Both the position numbers and the translations under genes were made by a program. 64,000 nucleotides of DNA. It comes from an uncultured Clostridia bacterium. GTDB taxonomy: Bacteria > Bacillota > Clostridia > Christensenellales > Aristaeellaceae. The first letter of the stretch is position 1; every line of letters starts with the position of its first letter. The notes beneath the pieces were generated by a model. It was not told the origin of the DNA, did not search any database, and saw only the letters and a program-made list of their open reading frames with translations. The stretch covers positions 1 through 64,000 of the forward strand of contig CAMVEB010000004.1 of the NCBI GenBank assembly GCA_947166385.1, given 5' to 3'. Positions 8,545-16,535 of this stretch are shown piece by piece.

Positions 8545-8571
8545 GCAGGTTGGATCCTTCATCCAACCTGC
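8545..8571 (-). terminator. Terminator of the DUF1492-like gene
   Basis: A perfect 11-bp stem (GCAGGTTGGAT with ATCCAACCTGC) around a 5-base loop is followed on the reverse strand by TTTTT. It ends transcription of the gene at 8594-9097. Confidence 0.8.
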
Positions 8572-8593
8572 AGTATACATATGAGAAAAAACA

Positions 8594-9097
8594 TCATGCC
8601 GCAATGTTGTGATGAACGATCCAGATTGCATCTTCCGGAAGCATGATCTTATCCATGCCTTTTCTGGCAATCCTGCGAAGCTGTTTCGGGCAAAGGTTAT
8701 CCACTTCTTTCGATATCTGAAGCCATTCATAGCCTTCCAGATAACGGAGGATCAGAATCGTCCGCTCTCTTCCGGAAGTATATTGATCCATCAGGCCGGA
8801 TGCCTGACTGATCAGTGACTGCAACAACATGATCCGGGCAGAAAGACGCTGACGCAGATCATCCCTTTTCTCCAGCCTGCGAACGAACGCAGCATCCGAA
8901 CGGGAAGAGGACTGCACCCTTGAATTCGAAAAAGCAGACGCGGAAGCAGGACTATAGGCACGGGCAGCAGCCTTCCGCAGCTGCCAGTTATGGTTATCTA
9001 GCTCCTCGTTTGCATGGGACAGCTGCTCCAGATACAATTCTACCAATGATTTCTTCCAGACCGGGGTCATTTTGTTTTCGCTTTTTTTCTCCTTCAT
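8594..9097 (-). CDS. DUF1492/ArpU-like phage regulator (copy A)
   Basis: This is a small basic, helical protein of 167 residues. An N-terminal coiled stretch ends near residue 45. A helix-rich core follows: RRLEKRDDLRQRL, then ARIMLLQSLISQASGLMDQY. The C-terminal part, ERTILILRYLEGYEWLQISKEV, resembles sigma region 4 as in phage DUF1492 and ArpU late-gene regulators. ATG 9097 has AGGAGG 8 bases upstream; a TTG just before it gives the longer frame. A broken second copy lies at 17900-18048. It is divergent from the leader RNA and small gene, so it is a good candidate to control them. Confidence 0.6.
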   Translation of the reverse strand: MKEKKSENKMTPVWKKSLVELYLEQLSHANEELDNHNWQLRKAAARAYSPASASAFSNSRVQSSSRSDAAFVRRLEKRDDLRQRLSARIMLLQSLISQASGLMDQYTSGRERTILILRYLEGYEWLQISKEVDNLCPKQLRRIARKGMDKIMLPEDAIWIVHHNIAA

Positions 9098-9198
9098 CAA
9101 TCACACCTCCTGTTCATCTTCAGCATTATTATATTTAAATTAGCATAAACTGTCAACGGTTTTTTGTATTAAATTTTATCAACAAATAAATTAAGTAC

Positions 9199-9227
9199 TT
9201 GTGTCCCGTTGAAATTTGTGATATGAT
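9199..9227 (+). promoter_or_regulatory. Promoter of leader RNA, copy A
   Basis: TTGTGT (9199-9204), 17 bases, TATGAT (9222-9227). Both boxes and the spacing are unchanged in copy B at 18130-18158, although several spacer bases differ. This supports a working promoter. Confidence 0.65.
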
Positions 9228-9233
9228 ACAGTT

Positions 9234-9306
9234 GCGGAACCGTGGGAACAGTTCCTGAAGAAAAGGCAATCACCGGCTGAAAACAAGCAGCCGGCGTTCT
9301 TTTTGC
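9234..9306 (+). ncRNA. Leader RNA with intrinsic terminator (copy A)
   Basis: Between the promoter and the small gene lies a stretch of about 70 nt with two hairpins. The first is GGAAC/GTTCC (around 9236-9254). The second is a strong CCGGCTG (9273-9279) with CAGCCGG (9288-9294), followed by a T-rich run ending at 9304. Copy B keeps both stems: the first has a G-U pair, and the loop of the second shrinks from 8 to 4 bases. Unchanged stems with variable loops point to a real RNA, either a small RNA or an attenuator for the gene at 9341. Confidence 0.55.
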
Positions 9307-9340
9307 CAGTCGATTCATATAAAAGAAAGGTGGTTCTACA

Positions 9341-9636
9341 ATGAGCGAAATTATTACCAACCAGAGCCCGAAGGAAACAGTCGACCGAAAAGCATCATCT
9401 GTTATTGAAGAAAAGATCGTATCTTTTAATGAAAAGCTAAAAAACCTTTGTGAAAAAACTGATGCTATATGCACACTGCTAGAAAACAAAATCGAGGAAA
9501 GAGATATCGACGAAACAAAACCGGCCGATACTTCAACGTAATAACCAGCGCGTACAGGCCCAAGGAACCGGATTATAAGGATCTTGGCAGAAAAATCATG
9601 GAAAAACGCAATCCAAATTATTCGCCTAAAGCCTAA
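9341..9636 (+). pseudogene. Small phage gene with internal deletion (copy A)
   Basis: The first 50 codons match the intact 145-residue gene at 18280 (MSEIITNQSPKE against MSELITNQHPKE, then a shared Glu/Lys-rich helix). At about 9508-9515 the sequence jumps to the region equal to 18590 onward. This removes roughly 165 bases and shifts the frame, so translation stops at 9541. The rest of the 3' end is still recognisable (ITSAYRPKE, then KIMEKRNPNY) in another frame. An AAAGGTGG ribosome site is kept before ATG 9341. Confidence 0.75.
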
Positions 9637-9648
9637 AATGTGAAATGA

Positions 9649-9678
9649 TAGACAAAAGCTTCATCCTCATGATAGAAT
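9649..9678 (+). promoter_or_regulatory. Candidate promoter of hsdRMS
   Basis: TAGACA (9649-9654), 18 bases, TAGAAT (9673-9678). It lies 58 bases before the GTG preferred for hsdR and just after the remnant small gene. Confidence 0.4.
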
Positions 9679-9735
9679 ACCCTTTGAACAGTTTTGATCA
9701 GGGAAAACAAAAAAGGATTCCGGGGAGTGATGATT

Positions 9736-12141
9736 GTGAGCCCGATTCTGGATAAATCTCAGATGACTGAAGAGGATATCAAGCTTCAGTTCATTACTCC
9801 TGCGATTATGGAAAAGTGGTCCAGAGACCTGATCACCATGGAAACCAGGATCACGGACGGAAAAATCAACCTGAAAGGGAACCTGGTCGTCCGGGAAAAG
9901 CCGAAGAAAGCCGATTATGTCCTCTATCTCCGGGCCAATCAGCCGATCGCGATCGTCGAGGCCAAGGATAACCACCACAGCGTTTCCCATGGCTTACAGC
10001 AGGCCATGACCTACGCGGTGATGCTGGATGTGCCGTTTGCCTACAGTTCCAACGGCGATGCCTTTTACGAGCATGATTTCCTGACCGGGAAAGAGCGGGA
10101 AATCCCGCTGGACGCGTTTCCGTCCCCGGAGGAGCTGAAGGCCCGCTTCCTGGGGGAGGTTCACGACGGCCAGGGCCTGACCGAAGCGGAACAGACCATC
10201 CGGGATCAGGCCTATTATTCCGGCACGAAAACCTATGTTCCCCGCTATTATCAGCGGAACGCGATCAACCGGGCGGTGGAAGCGGTCGCCAGGGGAGAAA
10301 AACGCCTGCTGCTGGTCCTGGCCACCGGCACCGGCAAGACCTATGTGGCTTTCCAGTCGATTTACCGCCTGATCACCAGCGGCCTGGTGAGGAAAGTTCT
10401 GTACCTGGCGGACCGGAATATCCTGGTGGATCAGTCCATTCAGCAGGATTTTGCCCCGCTGGAGAAGGTGATTCACAAAGTCAATTTTGCCAAGGATGAT
10501 CCGACCACCGTCACCTCCTACCAAGTGTATTTCTCCCTCTATCATCAGCTGTCCGGCAGGGAAGAGGAGGATGATGAGGACGAGAATGAAGAGGATACCG
10601 GGACGGAAAGCGATGTGCTGAAGCGCCTGTCCTCCCTTTTCCAGCCGGACTTTTTCGATCTGATTGTCGTGGATGAGTGCCACCGCGGTTCCGCCAAGAA
10701 GGACAGCCGGTGGCGAAAGATCCTGGAATACTTCTCTTCCGCCGCGCAGATCGGTATGACAGCGACCCCGAAGGAGACGAAATATATCTCCAATATCGAT
10801 TACTTCGGGGATCCGATCTATACCTACAGCCTGAAGGAAGGCATAGAGGACGGATTCCTGGCTCCCTTCAAGGTGATCAATGTCAAAACAAACATCGGGG
10901 AAGGCTGGCGGCCGTTCGCCGGCCAGAAGGATATCCACGGAAACCTCATTGAAGACCGGATATATACCAACAGCGATTATGACTATAACATTGTCCTGCA
11001 GGACCGGATCGATGAAGTCGCCGGAGAAATTACAGAATACCTGAAATATACCGACCGGATGCAGAAAACGATCGTCTTCTGCGCAACGGAGGAGCACGCG
11101 GAGCGGATGCGGGTCGCGCTGGTGAATCATAACGCGGATATGGTGCAGCAGAATCCGGATTATGTGGTCCGGATCACCGGCAGCGACGCCTACGGCAAAA
11201 ACAAACTGGATTATTTTATTTCCGTCTCTTCCCCGTATCCCGTCATTGCCACGACATCCAAGCTGCTGACCACCGGCGCGGACTGCAAAATGACCAAACT
11301 GATCGTGCTGGATCAGATGATCGGCTCCATGACGGAGTTCAAGCAGATCATCGGCCGCGGCACCCGCATCCGGGAAAAGGAAGGGAAGCTGTCCTTCGTC
11401 GTGATGGATTTCCGGAATGTGACCCGGCTCTTTGCCGATCCGGACTGGGACGGCCCCATCGAGCAGGATGAGGATTTTGATCCGAACCGTCATCCGGACG
11501 AAGGGAAAGAGAAGCCCCCGCAGCCCTGGCCGCCGGACGTAACGCCGAATCCGCCGCCGGTCCTGACGGAGAAGCCCATTGTGGATGAGAACGGCTGTCC
11601 GGTGAAGATTCTGGGGAAGATTGTCTCTGTCTACGATGCCAACGGAAAACTCCTCCGTCAGGAGAGCATTGTCGATTATACCAAGTCCAACATCCTGGGG
11701 CAGTATGCCTCCCTGGAGAAGTTCATCCGCCAGTGGACGCAGGAGGAGAAGAAGGAAGCCATCCGGGATGAGCTCCGGGAGAAGGGCATTGACCTGGATG
11801 CGATGAAAGCGGATCAGCATCTGGAAGATATCGATGATTTCGACTTTATCTGCCACGTGGCGTACGACAAAAAGCCGCTGACCCGGAAAGAGCGGGCCGG
11901 CAATGTCCGGAAGCGGGATTTCCTGAGCCGGTACAGCGGCGTGGCGAAGGAAGTTCTGGAGGCGCTGCTGGATAAGTATATGAACACCGGGATCTATGAG
12001 ATTGAAAAAACGGAGATCCTGAAGCTGGATCCCTTCAGCCGCTACGGCAAGCCCGCGAAGATCGCCCAGGCTTTCGGCGGGAAGGAAGGATACCTGCGGG
12101 CGGTCCGGGATCTGGAAAATGAATTGTATGAGGTTATGTGA
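9736..12141 (+). CDS. hsdR: Type I restriction enzyme, R subunit
   Basis: This is the motor and nuclease subunit of a type I restriction system of the EcoEI kind, about 801 residues. An N-terminal nuclease core ends in PIAIVEAKDN. Helicase motifs follow: ATGTGKT near residue 195, DECH in VVDECHRGS, GMTATP, and QIIGRGTRIRE (motif VI). An acidic, proline-rich linker then leads to the EcoEI_R C-terminal domain that docks on the methylase. GTG 9736 has GGGGAG 8 bases upstream; an ATG at 9730 and the frame start at 9694 are alternatives. Its TGA overlaps the hsdM ATG by one base. It cleaves DNA lacking the host methylation pattern after ATP-driven translocation. Confidence 0.93.
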   Translation: MSPILDKSQMTEEDIKLQFITPAIMEKWSRDLITMETRITDGKINLKGNLVVREKPKKADYVLYLRANQPIAIVEAKDNHHSVSHGLQQAMTYAVMLDVPFAYSSNGDAFYEHDFLTGKEREIPLDAFPSPEELKARFLGEVHDGQGLTEAEQTIRDQAYYSGTKTYVPRYYQRNAINRAVEAVARGEKRLLLVLATGTGKTYVAFQSIYRLITSGLVRKVLYLADRNILVDQSIQQDFAPLEKVIHKVNFAKDDPTTVTSYQVYFSLYHQLSGREEEDDEDENEEDTGTESDVLKRLSSLFQPDFFDLIVVDECHRGSAKKDSRWRKILEYFSSAAQIGMTATPKETKYISNIDYFGDPIYTYSLKEGIEDGFLAPFKVINVKTNIGEGWRPFAGQKDIHGNLIEDRIYTNSDYDYNIVLQDRIDEVAGEITEYLKYTDRMQKTIVFCATEEHAERMRVALVNHNADMVQQNPDYVVRITGSDAYGKNKLDYFISVSSPYPVIATTSKLLTTGADCKMTKLIVLDQMIGSMTEFKQIIGRGTRIREKEGKLSFVVMDFRNVTRLFADPDWDGPIEQDEDFDPNRHPDEGKEKPPQPWPPDVTPNPPPVLTEKPIVDENGCPVKILGKIVSVYDANGKLLRQESIVDYTKSNILGQYASLEKFIRQWTQEEKKEAIRDELREKGIDLDAMKADQHLEDIDDFDFICHVAYDKKPLTRKERAGNVRKRDFLSRYSGVAKEVLEALLDKYMNTGIYEIEKTEILKLDPFSRYGKPAKIAQAFGGKEGYLRAVRDLENELYEVM

Positions 12142-13619
12142 TGAGCAATTTATCGACGTTTGTCAAACGGGTGCGGGATATTATGCGCAACGACGCCGGC
12201 ATTAACGGTGACGCGCAGCGGATTGAGCAGATCGCATGGATGTTGTTCCTGAAGGTCTATGATGCCAAGGAACAGGACTGGGAATTCAACGAGGATGATT
12301 ATGAGTCCATTATTCCGGAAAACTGCCGCTGGAGCAGCTGGGCGGCGGATGATCATTCCGGCAGGGCTATGACCGGGGACACCTTGCTGAACTTTGTGAA
12401 TAACACGCTGTTCCCGACGCTGAAGAATCTGCCGGTCACTCCGGAAACCCCGATCAAGAAATCGATTGTCCGCACGACCTTTGAGGATGCCAATCAGTAT
12501 ATGAAGGACGGCGTCCTCCTGCGCCAGGTGATCAGCATCATCGATGAGCTGGATCTGACGGACACGGAGGAGAGCCACGCCTTCGGCGAAATCTATGAGT
12601 CCATCCTGCGGGAGCTGCAGAGCGCCGGCTCCTCCGGTGAATTCTATACGCCCCGGGCGGTGACGGATTTCATGGTGCAAATGATTCAGCCGAAGATCGG
12701 GGAGAAGATGGCGGATTTTGCCTGCGGCACCGGCGGGTTCATCACAAGCTGGCTGAAAGCGCTGGCCCCACAGATCAGGACGACGGAGGATCAGAAGGCT
12801 TACAGCGAGTCCATTTACGGCATTGAGAAGAAACAGTTCCCCTATATGCTCTGCGTGACGAACATGCTCCTGCATGATATCGACATCCCGCAGATATATC
12901 ACGATAACTCCCTTTCCCGGGATGTTCTGGATTACACCGAGGAGGACCGGACGGACGTCGTTCTGATGAATCCCCCTTACGGCGGTTCGGAGAAGGCGGA
13001 TATCAAGTCCCATTTCCCGGATGATCTGGCCTCCAGCGAAACGGCGGATCTTTTCATGTCCGTGATCATGTACCGGCTGAAGAAAACCGGCCGCGCCGCG
13101 GTGATTCTCCCGGACGGCTTCCTCTTCGGCACGGATAACGCGAAGATCAGTATCAAAAAGAAGCTGCTCAGCGAATTCAATCTGCATACGATCATCCGGA
13201 TGCCGTCCAGCGTGTTCTCCCCGTATACCAGCATTACGACGAATATCCTCTTCTTCGATCAGAGCAAGCCGACGGAAACGACCTGGTTCTACCGCCTGGA
13301 TATGCCGGAAGGCTACAAGCATTTCAGCAAAACAAAACCCATGAAGCTGGAGCATTTTGCCCCGGTCGTGGCCTGGTGGAACAACCGGCAGGAGATCACG
13401 GAAGACGGCTTTGACAAGGCGAAGCAGTTTACCGCCCGGCAGCTGTCCGAGGAGCTGGGATACAATCTGGATCAGTGCGGCTATCCCCATGAGGAGGAGG
13501 AAATCCTGGCCCCCATGGATCTGATCCAGCGATATCAGGAGGAGCGCGCCAGCCTGAACGCGGAAATCGACCGGGTGCTGGCGGAGATCACGGAGAAGCT
13601 GGGAGGTGTCCGGCCGTGA
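12141..13619 (+). CDS. hsdM: Type I restriction system adenine-N6 methyltransferase
   Basis: This is the modification subunit, 492 residues. An N-terminal helical HsdM_N domain is followed by the SAM-binding FACGTGGF near residue 192 and the catalytic NPPYGG near residue 276, the pattern of gamma-class N6-adenine methyltransferases. Two HsdM with one HsdS form the methylase; adding HsdR makes the restriction complex. Start ATG 12141 overlaps the hsdR stop (TGATG), and its own stop overlaps hsdS (GTGA). This tight coupling keeps subunit ratios. Length and motif order are normal. Confidence 0.95.
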   Translation: MSNLSTFVKRVRDIMRNDAGINGDAQRIEQIAWMLFLKVYDAKEQDWEFNEDDYESIIPENCRWSSWAADDHSGRAMTGDTLLNFVNNTLFPTLKNLPVTPETPIKKSIVRTTFEDANQYMKDGVLLRQVISIIDELDLTDTEESHAFGEIYESILRELQSAGSSGEFYTPRAVTDFMVQMIQPKIGEKMADFACGTGGFITSWLKALAPQIRTTEDQKAYSESIYGIEKKQFPYMLCVTNMLLHDIDIPQIYHDNSLSRDVLDYTEEDRTDVVLMNPPYGGSEKADIKSHFPDDLASSETADLFMSVIMYRLKKTGRAAVILPDGFLFGTDNAKISIKKKLLSEFNLHTIIRMPSSVFSPYTSITTNILFFDQSKPTETTWFYRLDMPEGYKHFSKTKPMKLEHFAPVVAWWNNRQEITEDGFDKAKQFTARQLSEELGYNLDQCGYPHEEEEILAPMDLIQRYQEERASLNAEIDRVLAEITEKLGGVRP

Positions 13620-15115
13620 CACCGCAGGAACTGAAAAACAGCATCCTTCAGCTGGCCATCCAGGGGAAGCTGGTGGAGCAGCGCCCGGAAGAGGGAACGG
13701 CGGAGGAACTGTATCAGCAGATTCAACAGGAAAAACAGAAGCTGATCCGGGAAGGGAAGATCAAGAAGGAGAAGCCGCTGCCGGAGATTACGGAAGAGGA
13801 AAAGCCGTTTGATATTCCGGAAAGTTGGAGATGGGTCAGAATGTCATCTATTATTGACATGCTATCGGGGTATGCATTTAAAAGTGATGATTTTAAATCG
13901 AATGGCAAATACAAACTACTTCGTGGTATTAATCTAGGCATTAACACAATACGATGGAAAGAAACAGTATATATCGATACAATTTCTGAGAAAATAGAAG
14001 ATTACAGACTGGAAAAAGGAGATGTCTTGCTTGGAATGGATCGCCCGTGGATAACTGGCGGAACAAGAGCAGCTCTGTTTTCCGGTGAAGAAGATGTTTA
14101 CTTAGTACAACGGGTATTGCGTTTTCGAAGTCATGGTTATATGAACAATACGTTTATTTTGCTGTTATTGCATTCTTCCTTAGTTAATTCAATTGGTGGA
14201 GAAACAACTGGTATCAGTGTTCCACATATTAGTCAGAGTCAAGTCGGATCTATAGCTATTCCCCTCCCACCCCTCGCAGAACAAAAACGCATCGTTGCCA
14301 AAATCGAAGAACTCCTCCCGCTGATTGACCGCTATGAAAAGGCCTGGAATCGCCTGGAAGCATTCAATAAGCGTTTCCCGGATGATCTGCAGAAATCCCT
14401 TTTGCAGATGGCCATCCAGGGAAAACTGGTTGAACAGCGGCCGGAAGAAGGAACCGGAGAAGAACTGTATCAGCAAATTCAGCAGGAAAAACAGAAACTG
14501 ATCCGGGAAGGAAAGATCAAGAAGGAGAAGCCGCTGCCGGAGATCACGGAAGAGGAAAAACCATTTGTTATTCCGGAAGGTTGGAAGTGGGTTAATATAC
14601 AGGAAATCATCACCGGAATTACTGCAGGAAAGAGTAGTAAATGCTATGAAATTGTTCCAGAAAATAATAAACCCGGGATTATTAAAGTAAGTGCTGTGAC
14701 ATGGGGCATATTTAATCAAAGAGAAAGCAAAACTTGTATTTTTGAAGACGATTGGATAGAAGAATATAGGATTCATTATGGAGACTTTTTAATCAGTAGA
14801 GCTAACACAAAAAAACTTGTTGGTGCTTGTGCAATTGTTAACTGCATAACTAAAAAACTTATGCTGTCTGACAAGATTCTTCGTATGGATTTTTATCCAC
14901 ATATTGATCCACGCTTTATACTATACATCTTAAGAAGTCCAGAACTCAGAAAACAGATTGAAGCAGTTGCTACTGGTACATCAGAGTCAATGAAGAATAT
15001 TTCTCAAAACAGTATAAAAGCTTTATTAGTCCCCCTCCCACCCCTCGCCGAACAAAAACGCATTGTCGCCCGTTTGGAAGAGCTTTTGCCGCTGTGCAAG
15101 AGCCTGAAATCATAA
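13616..15115 (+). CDS. hsdS: Type I restriction system specificity subunit
   Basis: This is the DNA-recognition subunit, 499 residues, built as two half-repeats. Each half has a conserved lead-in (QLAIQGKLVEQRPEEGT and the near-identical QMAIQGKLVEQRPEEGT), a target-recognition domain, and a conserved helix (PLPPLAEQKRIVAKIEELLP and the related PLPPLAEQKRIVARLEELLP). Each recognition domain (about 13840-14260 and 14595-15030) is clearly richer in A+T than the conserved parts. This suggests they were acquired or shuffled separately. The start is GTG 13616, with GGGAGGTG 7 bases upstream, overlapping the hsdM stop. The target sequence cannot be predicted by eye. Confidence 0.92.
   Translation: MTPQELKNSILQLAIQGKLVEQRPEEGTAEELYQQIQQEKQKLIREGKIKKEKPLPEITEEEKPFDIPESWRWVRMSSIIDMLSGYAFKSDDFKSNGKYKLLRGINLGINTIRWKETVYIDTISEKIEDYRLEKGDVLLGMDRPWITGGTRAALFSGEEDVYLVQRVLRFRSHGYMNNTFILLLLHSSLVNSIGGETTGISVPHISQSQVGSIAIPLPPLAEQKRIVAKIEELLPLIDRYEKAWNRLEAFNKRFPDDLQKSLLQMAIQGKLVEQRPEEGTGEELYQQIQQEKQKLIREGKIKKEKPLPEITEEEKPFVIPEGWKWVNIQEIITGITAGKSSKCYEIVPENNKPGIIKVSAVTWGIFNQRESKTCIFEDDWIEEYRIHYGDFLISRANTKKLVGACAIVNCITKKLMLSDKILRMDFYPHIDPRFILYILRSPELRKQIEAVATGTSESMKNISQNSIKALLVPLPPLAEQKRIVARLEELLPLCKSLKS
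13650..13835 (+). repeat. hsdS internal direct repeat, first copy
   Basis: This 186-bp segment matches 14406-14591 without gaps at a fixed offset of 756 bases, with scattered, mostly third-position changes. It encodes the conserved lead-in to the first recognition domain. Confidence 0.85.
14406..14591 (+). repeat. hsdS internal direct repeat, second copy
   Basis: Second copy of the 186-bp repeat, leading into the second recognition domain. A shorter repeat pair, 14261-14325 and 15032-15097, marks the ends of the two domains, so each domain is bracketed by homology. Confidence 0.85.
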
Positions 15116-15178
15116 ATATGAGGGAATCAGTTTGAAGTGCATGTGATGGAGAGGAAACCCGGAATCTTTGCAAGGCGC

Positions 15179-15207
15179 TTGACAAAGTGTTCATTTTTCT
15201 GTACAGT
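15179..15207 (+). promoter_or_regulatory. Promoter of the yefM-yoeB operon
   Basis: TTGACA (15179-15184), 17 bases, TACAGT (15202-15207). It sits 35 bases before the antitoxin start codon, which has AAGGAGGG before it. Confidence 0.65.
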
Positions 15208-15241
15208 TTTGATGACAGAATAGTGTAAGGAGGGTTTTCTG

Positions 15242-15487
15242 ATGGTCGCTGTGAACTATACTACTGTCCGAAATAATCTGAAAGAATTCTGCGATATGGC
15301 TACCGAGGACAATGAAACTGTCATTGTTACCAGGAAGGCGAACAAAAATGTGGTTATCGTTAGCCTGGAACGCTTTGATTTCATGGAAAAGGCCATTCGT
15401 AATTCGGAATATCTTGCCAAACTGGACCGGTCTTTTGATCAGCTCTATGCCGGCAAAGGGCATGAACATGAACTGATCGAGGATTAA
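15242..15487 (+). CDS. yefM: YefM-type antitoxin
   Basis: This is an antitoxin of the Phd/YefM family, 81 residues. It has the typical N-terminal DNA-binding fold (VNYTTVRNNLKEFCD), then ETVIVTRKANKNVVIVSLERF, and an acidic, likely unfolded tail that would bind and block the toxin. It should also repress its own promoter together with YoeB. The toxin gene begins 4 bases after its stop. The pair sits right behind the restriction system, which fits a module that stabilises the locus. Confidence 0.9.
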   Translation: MVAVNYTTVRNNLKEFCDMATEDNETVIVTRKANKNVVIVSLERFDFMEKAIRNSEYLAKLDRSFDQLYAGKGHEHELIED

Positions 15488-15491
15488 TGCC

Positions 15492-15746
15492 ATGAGAAAA
15501 GTATGGTCTGATGAAGCATGGGAAGATTATCTGTATTGGCAAACGCAAGACAAGAAAACGCTAAGAAAGATCAATGAACTGATCAAAGATATTGACAGAA
15601 ATGGTCTTCAGGGCGTAGGGAAATCCGAACCGTTGAAATACAGGCCTGGATGGAGCAGGCGGATTGATAAAGAAAATCGCCTTGTCTTTGATATCAAAAA
15701 CGGAGAATTGCTGATTGCGTCATGCCGCGGACATTACGAAGATTAA
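15492..15746 (+). CDS. yoeB: YoeB-type mRNA interferase toxin
   Basis: This is an 84-residue toxin of the Txe/YoeB family in the RelE superfamily, which cuts mRNA in the ribosomal A site. The family pattern is complete: WSDEAWEDYLYWQ at the start, KINELIKDI, then the catalytic core KYRPGWSRRIDKENRLVF, and the C-terminal CRGHY with the conserved His and Tyr. Length is normal and the gene looks intact. It is co-transcribed with yefM. Confidence 0.92.
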   Translation: MRKVWSDEAWEDYLYWQTQDKKTLRKINELIKDIDRNGLQGVGKSEPLKYRPGWSRRIDKENRLVFDIKNGELLIASCRGHYED

Positions 15747-15855
15747 GATCCTGGCCGGGGAATCCGTGGATAAGACCCAGCTCGAGGGCACGGTCATCTA
15801 TGTTTCAGCGAGCGAGGCTCTTGAACGGATCACTGCATTCTTGAATACTTTGTAA
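15745..15855 (+). pseudogene. Unidentified C-terminal coding fragment
   Basis: The frame following the yoeB stop reads KILAGESVDKTQLEGTVIYV and then SASEALERITAFLNTL before a TAA at 15853. It has the feel of a real protein C-terminus, with an even mix of residues and a final amphipathic helix, but there is no start or ribosome site. I cannot name the family. It probably marks a gene cut by the insertion to its left. Confidence 0.3.
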
Positions 15856-16017
15856 CAATATAGGCATAACACAATTCCCCCAGCGGCTATCATCACTGCC
15901 GGGCTTTTCTATTTCATAAACGATCGGCTATCACGCTGGCCGTTTTCTTAAATAACGAGAAGAAGGAGAATACGAATTCTTTCTTCATCATTGAAAGCTG
16001 TTCCAAATCTCGAAAAT

Positions 16018-16047
16018 TTGACATATACCGGTATCTTCCTTTATAAT
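16018..16047 (+). promoter_or_regulatory. MarR-gene promoter with operator palindrome in the spacer
   Basis: TTGACA (16018-16023), 18 bases, TATAAT (16042-16047). The spacer holds ATACCGGTAT (16025-16034), a perfect 10-bp palindrome between the two boxes. This is where a self-repressing MarR dimer would bind. Leader length before the TTG start at 16067 would be only about 13 bases. Confidence 0.6.
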
Positions 16048-16066
16048 ATCTCACGAGGTGAGAAAC

Positions 16067-16534
16067 TTGGCCGATGAGATATTCTATTCTGAAGCAGCAG
16101 CCTCCCTTATGAAACTGCTTGCCCGAACCCGCCAGAATCCGGATCTGAAAAATGTGCGAGAGATATCGATTGGGGAAAAAGGCGTACTGCTGTACCTCGT
16201 TTCGAGACCGGAAGGCGTCCATTCCGGAGAATTAAGCAAAGCGCTCGGAATCGGGTCCGGCGGTGTGGCAAACCTGCTTTCTGTCCTGGACAGAAAGAAA
16301 TATATAAGCCGGAATATAAGCCCGAAGGATCGCCGCATCATCATCGTTTCGATTACGGAAGCGGGGAAACAAGCGATAACCGATCTCCGCAGCCGGATTC
16401 AAACGCGGTTGGAAGATCTGCTAAAAGAGCTGGGAGAAGATGATACCCGCGAACTGATCCGCATTTATGAACGGATTGTCCGGATCAGCCATGACGGAAT
16501 CCCATCCGAACACACAGAGCAAAAAGGAGTTTGA
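16067..16534 (+). CDS. MarR family transcriptional regulator
   Basis: This is a winged-helix regulator of 155 residues. The DNA-binding part reads HSGELSKALGIGSGGVANLLSVL (recognition helix), followed by a wing with the family signature SPKDRRIIIVSIT. Helices at both ends form the dimer. TTG 16067 has GAGGTGAG just upstream; GTG 16058 would add three residues. The citrate synthase gene begins 1 base after its stop, so both are one transcript, and the palindrome in the promoter suggests control of the pair. The effector is not known. Confidence 0.85.
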   Translation: MADEIFYSEAAASLMKLLARTRQNPDLKNVREISIGEKGVLLYLVSRPEGVHSGELSKALGIGSGGVANLLSVLDRKKYISRNISPKDRRIIIVSITEAGKQAITDLRSRIQTRLEDLLKELGEDDTRELIRIYERIVRISHDGIPSEHTEQKGV

Positions 16535-16535
16535 A

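Noticed and set aside
8488-8593. The gap between the Smr gene and the DUF1492 gene as an attachment site
   Set aside because: It holds a clear terminator hairpin for the reverse gene. I found no copy of the tRNA-Ser 3' end here or near 17900.
9994-11856. A 620-codon open frame on the reverse strand
   Set aside because: It lies wholly antisense to hsdR, whose motifs are unmistakable. The product is rich in Arg, His, Gln and Gly repeats typical of a mirror frame in G+C-rich coding DNA, and no domain is visible.
12150-13622. A 490-codon open frame opposite hsdM
   Set aside because: Mirror frame of a real gene, with the same Arg/His/Gln-rich composition and no family motif.
13650-15097. The direct repeats in hsdS as a CRISPR array or transposon ends
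   Set aside because: Only two copies, long, coding, and in the expected positions of the hsdS half-repeats. No spacers of equal size and no cas or transposase genes.
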